The notes under the pieces are model-generated. The model saw only the letters and a program-made list of their open reading frames with translations, ran no database searches and was not told where the DNA came from. From Lineus longissimus (taxonomy: Eukaryota > Nemertea > Pilidiophora > Heteronemertea > Lineidae): 64,000 bases of DNA. Made by a program: the position numbers and the translations under genes. The DNA lies in assembly GCF_910592395.1 (NCBI RefSeq), contig NC_088309.1, forward strand, positions 806,501-870,500, read 5' to 3'. This document shows, one piece after another, positions 40,167-50,166 of the stretch (position 1 is the stretch's first letter; every line of letters begins with the position of its first letter).

Positions 40167-42250
40167 ACTTGGTTTCCGTCGATTTCTAGGAGAACGGCTT
40201 TGACAATCAATTCAATTTTTGGTATGTACGTTGGGGGTGACAAGAGGAAGGTTCCTTTCGAAAACCGGCTCGTTCTGATTCTCAATATGGCCACTAGGGC
40301 GGCGTGCTTGAAATCGGTTTCCGTCAATTTCGAGGAGGAAAACCGTTCGTCCGATCAAATTCATTTTTGGTATGTACGCTTATGGCAAGCGGAGTGTCCA
40401 GTAACTAAAAAAACCTAGATTTATTCAAAAACCTGATTTTTTACCTAATAAACTAAGTTTATTTGGAAAAAATATAGGTTTTTTTTTAAAACAACCTTGT
40501 TTTCCTAAAAAACTGAGTTTCTTAAATAAAACCAAGTTTTTTACCTAATAAACCTTGTTTCTATCCACAAATATCGGTTTAACAAACAAACTTGGTTTTA
40601 TTCCCTTAAATATAAGTTTTTCATCCAGTGGTAATAAACTTAGTTTTATAGAAAACAATCTTGGTTTATTAACAATAACTGGACAAATGGCTAATAAACC
40701 TACCTTTTTACGTAAAAAACTTGGTTTTATACAAAACAACTTAGTTTGTTGTTTTTATTGCAATAAAACCTGGTTTTATTGTAAAAATGTAGGTTGTTTT
40801 GAATAACTTGACAAACGGCGTGCAAAAACCTACTTTCTATCGAGAAACTTGTATTTTCTACCTCACCCCATGTACACAAATCCGCGATGTTATCGGGACG
40901 AGGATGGGCAACCTCGGCACCACGTGGTACTACTGCCCTGTAGCCAGTGCGATTCTTGCGCTAGCGGTAGCACATGTAGCATACAATCCGGTATCACTAT
41001 TGAACCTCGTTCCTAGTCATCATGATCACCGCATTCATACATGGGAAAGCTTTGTAATGCTGCACTGCACTGCACTCTGTAAACTAGTTAGTGAGACCCT
41101 AACCTCATCGCAGATAACTCAATGTAGGATCGAGGATTAAAAATGTAAGTTTTCTAATAAACAAGTTTTTTTTTTAAAACTAGGTTTATTAGTAATAAAC
41201 TTAGTTTTTTTAAATAAACTAGGTTGTTTTGGTAATAAACCTTGTTTTATTGAATAAATGGACATTTCTGTACAGAAACTTATATTTTATACGATTATGT
41301 GGTAAAAAACCAGGTTTTTTAGCATAAAATGTTAGTTTCTGTTAAAAAACCTACATGTACTTTATTAGGAAAGAAAGTAAAAAAACTTGGTTTTATTAAA
41401 GAAACTCGGTTTATCAGGAAATAAACAAGGTTGTCTTAAAAAAACCTATATTTTTTCCAAATAAACTTAGTTTATTAGGTAAAAAACCAGTTTTATTTAA
41501 CAAATCTAGGTTTTTTTAATAACTGGACACTCCGCTTGCCATATACGTTGGGGATGACTAGAGGAAGGTTCCTTTCGAAAACCGGCTCGTTCTGATTCTC
41601 AATATGGTCACCAAGGCGGCGTGCTTGAAATCGGTTTCGGTCAATTTCGAGGAGAACCGTTCGTCCGATCAAATTCATTTTTGGTATGAACGTTGGGGGT
41701 GACGAGAGTAAGGTTCCTTTCGAAAACCGACTCTTTCTGATTCTCAATATGGTCACCAAGGCGGCGTGCTTGAAATCGGTTTCCGTCAATTTCGAGGAAA
41801 ACCGTTCGTCCGATTAAATTCATTTTTGGTATGTACGTTGAGGGTGACTAGAGCAAGGTACCTTTCGAAAATGGGCTCGTTCCGATTATCAATATGGCCA
41901 CTAGGGCGGCGTGCTTGAAATCGGTTTCCGTCAAGTTCGAGGAAAACCGTTCGTCCGATCAAATTCATTTTTGGTATGTACGTTGGGGGTGACTAGAGGA
42001 AGGTTCCTTTGGAAAACCGACTCGTTCTGATTCTCAATATGGTCACCAGGGCGGCGTGCTTGAAATCGGTTTCCGTCAATTTCGAGGAGAACCGTTCGTC
42101 CGATCAAATTCATTTTCGGTATGTACGTTGGGGGTGACTAGAGGAAGGTTCCTTTCGAAAACCGACTCGTTCTGATTCTCAATATGGTCACCAGGGCAAC
42201 GTGCTTGAAATCGGTTTCTGTCAATTTCGAGGAGAACGGCTTGGAGGATA
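40167..42250. repeat. 145-bp tandem array (copy 1), interrupted by a transposon
   Basis: The unit of about 145 bp includes AAATCGGTTTCCGTCAATTT, CCGTTCGTCCGATCAAATTC, GGTATGTACGTTGGGGGTGA and TTCTGATTCTCAATATGG. About 1.4 units precede the transposon (40381-41543) and nearly five follow it; the outermost units are degenerate. Recurrent minus-strand ORFs of 60 codons, spaced 145 bp apart, are translations of this unit and not genes. Copy 2 has one unit fewer. Confidence 0.92.
40381..41543. mobile_element. 1.16-kb TATGGCAAGC element, copy 1
   Basis: Terminal inverted repeats start TATGGCAAGCGGAGTGTCCA and end in its complement, extending inward about 65 bp with mismatches. Flanks are TACGCT on the left and TACGTT on the right, a 6-bp target duplication with one change; copy 2 has TACGTT on both sides. 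Both outer thirds are strings of about 30-bp A/T-rich near-palindromes of the type AATAAACNNNGTTTATT. The core, about 40850-41140, has ordinary composition and a 113-codon frame (starting 40799) without recognisable domain. No transposase is seen. Confidence 0.88.
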
Positions 42251-42811
42251 GAATAAATTTTTAGTGGGTGTAGGCCTAATGCAGTTTTGTAAGGGGAAGG
42301 TTTCTTTCGAAAATCAGCGCGATTCGAAATTCAATATGGTCGCCACGCTCACATCCTCAAAATAGGTTTCCACAATTTTAATTTCCATGTGCAAACTAGC
42401 CACTCCACTAAGCCAACTTCACCATTATCTCACCTTTAATTGATTAGGTCACACGCCACGGTCCTTCCTGTGGCCTGGTGACGCGAATCTCTCAGCTAGT
42501 CGTCCAGAAGGCCTTGGTACTGACACCAGAATCAGCTTGAGTCTCTAGACAGGTATTCTTTGCACATTTTGTTTTACCTGCCTGAAATGCAGGTGCATGA
42601 ATGGGCACCTGTCAGAATTGTATCCGGTTGAAGCACTGATTGAGCAGTGTATTTGTGCCCCCCTAAAAATAGTTTCCACCCCAGGTGAAAAGGTTTCTCC
42701 GTTAAGTGTGAGCATGGTTTCCCTCTACGGTGATACTGCCCTCCTATAGGTAAAGCTGCATTTGCTTAAGTAATCCATTCAGTGATACCCACTCGGAGGA
42801 GGCTACATGAT

Positions 42812-44114
42812 CTATAAAAAGTCGATACATTTCCTATATCGCTTCGCGAAATACACAGATAGTTGTACACTTTTACCCTTTTTCAATCGAAAAGGTCTTG
42901 CGAAGTCCCTTTCATTGAAACGAATCATATTGCAAAGTTTGCATTTCCTTTGCCAGTGAAAAGAACGACATCTCGTTGTTACGATGCATTGCGTAGCACA
43001 TTCTGATAATGTCATCCCTACTTCAGTACAAAGTAGGCCATATTTCACTCTCGTTCTCTCTCCCATTGATCTCCGAAACTGTCTGCCTGAAATGAAGCCC
43101 GGCAAGTTTAGTAACACAACGAGGAAGGCGAGTGTTAATACCACACGACATATCACGTCTTCCTCGCTTGTCCTCAAACAGACTTATCTTGATCGAGAAA
43201 CGCCGCCGTTGATTAAATGAGCAGTTGTAGTTCACTTGTATCTCGGTATAAACTGTAGTTTTTCCCCAAACATATTTTGGGGGGAAAACACACGAGGGGA
43301 TCAAAATAGAGTCGATGCTGCTATCGGTATGGCTAGGCACGAAGAATATACAAAATGATACCAACATACCTTGGGCCCACGCTCTGTGATTGTCTATCTC
43401 TCTGGTACTAATCACTCGGTTAAACAGGAGCACGTTGGTAATCTGCATCCTCCCTGCAAACTTTAATCTTGGTGAACCGAGAAATATATTGTGCAATTTT
43501 CGATGACTAGTCCCTGCTCCAAGTCTCGCGCCGAGTAATTGCTTTTCGCCGTTGTTATTCACTTCACAACGGAATAAACCTCGCTTATGAAAGAAGTGGA
43601 AAGCGTTCCATTGTCGAACTTTTACAGATTTTCCAATATCGAACCATTTTTTGAACCTGTAGTTCATTCCCCAGTAGAAACCTAGTCTGGCTCCCTTCCT
43701 CGTAACTTCAATAAGTATAGATAGTATACTCACATATCCTTTGGATATTATGTCAAGGATGGGGAGCCTCGTAACAGAACCTTGGGCAGGAGGAATCAAA
43801 CAGGCGCTGAATATCATGGTAAATTTTAAATCTGGTGGTATCAGGCGCGCATTTAGTTTGACTGAAGGTGAAAAACGTCTCCCATGACGACTTCGCCCAA
43901 TTTCGACCGCACCGAGCTCGACTCCTCTTGGTCTGTGAACTTCTGATTCAGAGTGAAAATTTATCTCGCCAGTCGCAGCCCCACCGCCAAAAATGTTCTC
44001 GACAAAGTTAAATTTATCGAAAGGCCAGTACCAACATCTTAGTTTAAAGCTTGCTGTTAAAGTGGTATATCGTGAAAGGAACAGTAGGCGAATGGTTGTG
44101 CTTATCAACTCCAT
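42812..44114 (-). CDS. Secreted LamG-PAN protein, copy 1
   Basis: Two exons: 44114-43370 and 43086-42812. The 283-bp intron has donor G|GTATGT and acceptor TTTCAG|GC, phase 1, and splicing gives 339 residues. The ATG is in good context (CAAGATGG). Residues 1-23 look like a weak signal peptide ending TLTAS. Residues 24-248 form a concanavalin-like LamG/pentraxin-type beta-sandwich, with FTMIFSACLIPP, RKGARLGFYW, RQWNAFHFF, RCEVNN and the C-terminal strand FAGRMQITNVLLFNRVIS. Residues 250-339 form a PAN/apple-like domain with the pattern C-x9-C-x3-C-x5-C-x8-C-x2-C, then a basic tail and stop. Both domains commonly bind glycans or proteins outside the cell; a lectin-like role is inference. The in-frame extension before exon 2 lacks an ATG and only imitates a signal peptide. 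Confidence 0.75.
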
Positions 44115-45409
44115 CTTGTGCAGATAGAATGAGGCGACTATTGTGAGGTCTCGGTTTTAGTTGCAGGAGTTATTTTTGATTTTCATACATAATCAATAGG
44201 CCTTTGTCAACTTAAAATTCTAAATCAGCTTTTGAACAAGAGGAAAAAAGAAAGCCTGGGGTGAAATTACATCTGTATTGAAATAGGCCTTTTCATCCTG
44301 TGAAAAAAATGATATTGGGATGTGAGAAAAGAACTTGTCATGTTGGGCGAGTAGCGCCATGGCCATGATAGTGAACCGCGCAAGGTAATATTTGATGAGA
44401 AAGTCTTTAGAATTGAGCTTCTTGGCAGTTTTGCAGTTTTAACACGAGTTCCTCTTCAGTGATAGCAATATAAAAGAGTCAAAAGAAGTAATCACTACAA
44501 ACATATGTTGGCTAATTGATTGAAATGAACGTATTGAGTTGATAGCTGAGCGTCAGTAGAGACGGTATTAGCTCTAAACCAATATTGGGCAATTGTAATC
44601 TAAGTGGGTCATTGAGATTGTAGGGCTTGTTGAGCAGCTCATCTGAGTTCTACTGAAAGGTTTCAGGAGAGTGAAGACTAAGAGGATAACCTGTACCGTA
44701 GTTGATATTAGACTAAACTTCAACTATAACTATTGATACTCTGTATACGAAAAAAAAGGTTTCTAGATATCCCCAACAGCCAAGTAGCTCAATTCTAAAG
44801 ACTTTCTCGCTAAATCGTCCATTGAGATATGAGCTCCTAGCATTGGCTTTTCTTGTTCATCCCTTTAATTTTTTGCTGTCTTCTAAATGATCATATGAAT
44901 CAGTCACTCAAAGAAATGGAAAGCCAATGTTTACCTTGAATGGTGGTTGTGATGTGCTCCGGCACTGGGGCCACCAGCAGAGAGACCACTTAAAAATCTT
45001 GAATGATTGGCCGCTGCGGGAATCCTATATTTTCATCTTTACAAGGTAAGGCGGCGTTGGGAAGAAGTACGAAATGAATATGGCCACAAGTCATGAACTG
45101 ACTCAATTAAAATTAGAGAATTAATGGGACTGGTTCTCCCATCTGACTTCAGTCATTTGATCCTCCATTACTTGGGCTTGATATTAATTTTCCTTTACTA
45201 CCTCCGATTTCGGCTGTGAAACCGAAATCAAGGTAGGCTTTTGAATAAGATGAGTCACATCGCAATGGTGAGCCAAATGTCTCATTGGTCACGTGGTCGG
45301 ATGAAGCCATCTGTAATGAATGAGTTTAGGTTCTACACATTGGCGAGTCTATCTAAGCCATATATATAGACCATAAACGAATCCTGGCGGGCGGGCGGGC
45401 GGGCGGGCG

Positions 45410-47345
45410 GGCGTCTGCTATTTGGTTTCCGTCGATTTCTAGGAGAACGGCTTTGACAATCAATTAAATTTTTGGTATGTACATTGGGGGTGACTAGAGG
45501 AAGGTTCCTTTCGAAAACGGGCTTGTTCTGATTCTCAATATGGCCACCAGGGCGGCGTGTTTGAAATTGGTTTCCGTCAATTTCGAGGAGAATCGTTCGT
45601 CCGATCAAATTCATTTTTGGTATGTACGTTTATGGCAAGCGGAGTGTCCAGTAATTAAAAAAATCTAGATTTATTCAAAAAACCTGGTTTTTACCTAATA
45701 AACTAAGTTTATTTGGAAAAAATATAGGTTTTTTTAAAACAACCTTGTTTTTTTCCTAAAAAGCTGAGTTTCTTTAATAAAACCAAGTTTTTTACCTAAT
45801 AAACCTTGTTTCTATCCACAAATGTCAGTTTAACAAATAAACTTGGTTTTATTCCCTAATATAAGTTTTTCATCCAGTGGTAATAAACTTAGTTTTATAG
45901 AAAACAATCTTGGTTTATTAACAATAACTGGACAAATGGCTAATAAACCTACCTTTTTACGTAAAAAACTTGGTTTTATACAAAACAACTTAGTTTGTTG
46001 TTTTTTTTGCAATAAAACCTGGTTTTATTGTAAAAATGTAGGTTGTTTTGAATAACTGGACAAACGGCGTGCAAAAACCTACTTCCTATCGAGAAACTTG
46101 TATTTTCTACCTCACCCCATGTACACAAATCCGCGATGTTATCGGGACGAGGATGGGCAACCTCGGCACCACGTGGTACTACTGCCTTGTAGCCAGTGCG
46201 ATTCTTGCGCTAGCGGTAGCACATGTAGCATACAATCCGGTATCACTATTGAACCTCGTTCCCAGTCATCATGATCACCGCATTCATACATGGGAAAGCT
46301 TTGTAATGCTGCACTGCACTGCACTCTGTAAACTAGTTAGTGAGACCCTAACCTCATCCCAGATAACTCAATGTAGGATCGAGGATTAAAAATGTAAGTT
46401 TTCTAATAAACCAGTTTTTTTTTAAAACTAGGTTTATTAGTAATAAACTTAGTTTTTTTAAATAAACTAGGTTGTTTTGGTAATAAACCTTGTTTTATTG
46501 AATAAATGGACATTTCTGTACAGAAACTTATATTTTATACGATTATGTGGTAAAAACCCAGGTTTTTTAGCATAAAATGTTAGTTTCTGTTAAAAAACCT
46601 ACTTTATTAGGAAAGAAAGTAAAAAAACTTGGTTTTATTAAAGAAACTCGGTTTATCAGGAAATAAACAAGGTTGTCTTAAAAAAACCTATATTTTTTCC
46701 AAATAAACTTAGTTTATTAGGTAAAAAACCAGTTTTTTTTAACAAATCTAGGTTTTTTTAATAACTGGACACTCCGCTTGCCATATACGTTGGGGATGAC
46801 TAGAGGAAGGTTCCTTTCGAAAACCGGCTTGTTCTGATTATCAATATGGTCACCAAGGCGGCGTGCTTGAAATCGGTTTCGGTCAATTTTGAGGAGAACC
46901 GTTCGTCCGATCAAATTCATTTTTGGTATGTACGTTGGGGTGACGAGAGGAAGGTTCCTTTCGAAAACCGACTCTTTCTGATTCTCAATATGGTCACCAA
47001 GGCGGCGTGCTTGAAATCGGTTTCCGTCAATTTCGAGGAAAACCGTTCGTCCGATTAAATTCATTTTTGGTATGTACGTTAAGGGTGACTAGAGCAAGGT
47101 ACCTTTCGAAAATGGGCTCGTTCCGATTATCAATATGGCCACTAGGGCGGCGTGCTTGAAATCGGTTTCCGTCAAGTTCGAGGAGAACCGTTCGTCCGAT
47201 CAAATTCATTTTTGGTATGTACGTTGGGGGTGACTAGAGGAAGGTTCCTTTCGAAAACCGACTCGTTCTGATTCTCAATATGGTCACCAGGGCAACGTGC
47301 TTGAAATCGGTTTCTGTCAATTTCGAGGAGAACGGCTTGGAGGAT
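45410..47345. repeat. 145-bp tandem array (copy 2), interrupted by a transposon
   Basis: Same unit and arrangement as in copy 1, with about four units after the transposon instead of five. The transposon sits at the same place in the unit, so it inserted before the 5.2-kb duplication, and the unit number changed afterwards. Confidence 0.9.
45631..46785. mobile_element. 1.16-kb TATGGCAAGC element, copy 2
   Basis: Duplicate of 40381-41543. Here both flanks read TACGTT (45625-45630 and 46786-46791), giving a perfect 6-bp target duplication. Termini are TATGGCAAGCGGAGTGTCCA and its complement. The core 113-codon frame (46048-46389) survives with only a few substitutions, but the age is too low for that to prove selection. 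Confidence 0.88.
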
Positions 47346-47533
47346 AGAATAAATTTTTAGTGGGTGTAGGCCTAATGCAGTTTTGTAAGGGGAAGGTTTC
47401 TTTCGAAAATCAGCGCGATTCGAAATTCAATATGGTCGCCACGCTCACATCCTCAAAATAGGTTTCCACAATTTTAATTTCCATGTGCAAACTAGCCACT
47501 CCACTAAGCCAACTTCACCATTATCTCACCTTC

Positions 47534-47734
47534 AACTTTAATAGGCTGAGGGGTTATGCTCGCTTTGCGATGCTATTTTTTCATCTGATTTCATCTTCAT
47601 CATTCCTCGGGCGGCGTCGTCATGGTGATGTGATCATCGGCCCAGGCGAGAAACCTTTACGCAGGAATTCTCATTTCTCAAGAAGCCACTTGTGGGAAGG
47701 GCCATCATCTGCTGGAAAACACTGGTTAATTGAT
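47534..47734. other. About 200 bp present only in duplication copy 2
   Basis: Copy 1 reads directly from ATCTCACCTTTAAT into TGATTAGGTC, while copy 2 carries about 200 bp between these points. The borders share TTAAT, so a microhomology deletion in copy 1 is as likely as an insertion in copy 2. The extra sequence has no inverted ends or ORF of note. Confidence 0.8.
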
Positions 47735-48101
47735 TAGGTCACACGCCACGGTCCTTCCTGTGGCCTGGTGACGCGAATCTCTCAGCTAGTCGTCCAGAAG
47801 GCCTTGGTACTGACACCAGAATCAGCTTGAGTCTCTAGACAGGTATTCTTTGCACATTTTGTTTGACCTGCCTGAAATGCAGGTGCATGAATGGGCACCT
47901 GTCAGAATTGTATCCGGTTGAAGCACTGATTGAGCAGTGTATTTGTGCCCCCCTAAAAATAGTTTCCACCCCAGGTGAAAAGGTTTCTCCGTTAAGTGTG
48001 AGCATAGTTTCCCTCTACGGTGATACTGCCCTCCTATAGGTAAAGCTGCATTTGCTTAAGTAATCCATTCAGTGATACCCACTCGGAGGAGGCTACATGA
48101 T

Positions 48102-49404
48102 CTATAAAAAGTCGATACATTTCCTATATCGCTTCGCGAAATACACAGATAGTTGTACACTTTTACCCTTTTTCAATCGAAAAGGTCTTGCGAAGTCCCT
48201 TTCATTGAAACGAATCATATTGCAAAGTTTGCATTTCCTTTGCCAGTGAAAAGAACGACATCTTGTTGTTACGATGCATTGCGTAGCACATTCTGATAAT
48301 GTCATCCCTACTTCAGTACAAAGTAGGCCATATTTCACTCTCGTTCTCTCTCCCATTGATCTCCGAAACTGTCTGCCTGAAATGAAGCCCGGCAAGTTTA
48401 GTAACACAACGAGGAAGGCGAGTGTTAATACCACACGACATATCACGTCTTCCTCGCTAGTCCTCAAACTGACTTATCTTGATCGAGAAACGCCACCGTT
48501 GATTAAATGAGCAGTTGTAGTTCACTTGTATCTCGGTATAAACTGTAGTTTTTCTCCAAACATATTTTGGGGGGAAAACACACGAGGGGATCAAAATAGA
48601 GTCGATGCTGCTATCGGTATGGTTAGGCACGAAGAATATACAAAATGATTCCAACATACCTTGGGCCCACGCTCTGTGATTGTCTATCTCTCTGGTACTA
48701 ATCACTCGGTTAAACAGGAGCACGTTGGTAATCTGCATCCTCCCTGCAAACCCTAATCCTATTGAACCGAGAATTATATTGTGCAATTTTCGATGACTAG
48801 TCCCACCTCCAAGTCTCGCGCCGAGTAATTGCTTTTCACCGTTGTTATTCACTTCACAGCGGAATAAACCTCGCTTATGAAAGAAGTGGAAAGCGTTCCA
48901 TTGTCGAACTTTTACAGATTTTCCAATATCGAACCATTTTTTGAACCTGTTGTTCCTTCCCGAGTAGAGACCTAGTCTGGCTCCCTTCCTCGTAACTTCA
49001 ATAAGTATAGATAGTAATCTCACCTTTCTTTTGGATTGTATTCCAAGGATGGGGAGCCTCGTAACAGAACCTTGGGCAGGAGGAATCAAACAAGCGCTGA
49101 ATATCATGGTAAATCTTAAATCTGGTGGTATCAGGCGCGCATTTAGTTTGACTGAAGGTGAAATACGTCTCCCATGACGACTTCGCCCAATTTCGACCGC
49201 ACCGAGCTCGACTCCTCTTGGTCTGTGAACTTCTGATTCAGAGTGAAAATTTATCTTGCCAGTCGCAGCCCCACCGCCAAAAATGTTCTCGACAAAGTTA
49301 AATTTATCGAAAGGCCAGTACCAACATCTTAGTTTAAAGCTTGCTGTTAAAGTGGTATATTGTGAAAGGAACAGTAGGCAAATGGTTGTGCTTATCAACT
49401 CCAT
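48102..49404 (-). CDS. Secreted LamG-PAN protein, copy 2
   Basis: Same structure as copy 1: exons 49404-48660 and 48376-48102, a 283-bp intron, 339 residues. The signal peptide is more convincing here (ICLLFLSQYTTLTAS). The PAN exon encodes exactly the same protein as copy 1, with a single synonymous change. The LamG exon carries about 29 nucleotide changes giving about 20 amino-acid changes. They cluster in three patches: IQSKRKVRLL against IISKGYVSIL, GLYSGRNNRF against GFYWGMNYRF, and SIGLGF against SPRLKF. No stop or frameshift in either copy, so both are probably functional. The upstream sequence is shared with copy 1. Confidence 0.75.
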
Positions 49405-50166
49405 CTTGTGCAGATAGAATGAGGCGACTATTGTGAGGTCTAGGTTTTAGTTGAAGGAGTTATTTTTGATTTTCATATATAATCAATAGGCCTTTGTCAA
49501 CTTAAAATTCTAAATCAGCTTTTGAACAAGAGGAAAAAAGAAAGCCTGGGGTGAAATTACATCTGTATTGAAATAGGCCTTTTCATCCTGTGAAAAAAAT
49601 GATATGTTGGGCGAGTAGCGCCATGGCCATGACAGTGAACCGCGCAAGGTAATATTTGATGAGAAAGTCTTTAGAATTGAGCTTCTTGGCAGTTTTGCAG
49701 TTTTAACACGAGTTCCTCTTCAGTGATAGCAATATAAAAGAGTCAAAAGAAGTAATCACTACAAACATATGTTGGCTAATTGATTGAAATGAACGTATTG
49801 AGTTGATAGCTGAGCGTCAGTAGAGACGGTATTAGCTCTAAACCAATATTGGGCAATTGTAATCTAAGTGGGTCATTGAGATTGTAGGGCTTGTTGAGCA
49901 GCTCATCTGAGTTCTACTGAAAGGTTTCAGGAGAGTGAAGACTAAGAGGATAACCTGTACCGTAGTTGATATTAGACTAAACTTCAACTATAACTATTGA
50001 TACTCTGTATGCGAAAAAAAGGTTTCTAGATATCCCCAACAGCCAAGTAGCTCAATTCTAAAGACTTTCTCGCTAAATCGTCCATTGAGATATGAGCTAC
50101 TAGCATCGGTTTTTCTTGTTCATCACTTCAATCTATTGCTGTCTGCTAAATGATCATATAAATCAG

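Larger units (their letters stand above)
39671..44903. repeat. Tandem segmental duplication, copy 1
   Basis: This 5.23-kb block is repeated head to tail at 44904-50166. The left border lies near TCACTAAAAGAAATG and the junction with copy 2 near TCACTCAAAGAAATG. In order it holds a GGGC simple repeat (about 40146-40161), a 145-bp tandem array split by a 1.16-kb transposon, and a minus-strand LamG-PAN gene. Non-coding parts differ from copy 2 by roughly 1-2% by eye, so the duplication is recent. Confidence 0.95.
44904..50166. repeat. Tandem segmental duplication, copy 2
   Basis: Second head-to-tail copy, 5.26 kb. Compared with copy 1 it has about 200 bp extra at about 47534-47734, lacks one 145-bp unit, lacks about 25 bp near 49605, and has a longer GGGC simple repeat (about 45377-45413). 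The homology stops sharply after AAATCAG at 50166. Confidence 0.95.

Noticed and set aside
41493-42113. Series of similar 60-codon minus-strand ORFs, also around 46717-47209
   Set aside because: They recur every 145 bp and are translations of the tandem array.
42812-43177. Separate secreted PAN protein with its own signal peptide starting at 43177
   Set aside because: The first codon is TTG, a stop lies just upstream, and the hydrophobic stretch is the pyrimidine-rich intron end before TTTCAG. Splicing from the LamG exon fits in phase 1.
43023-43369. Continuation of the long LamG frame past residue 248
   Set aside because: It begins with GTATGT, loses domain character and runs through the intron into the PAN exon in the wrong frame.
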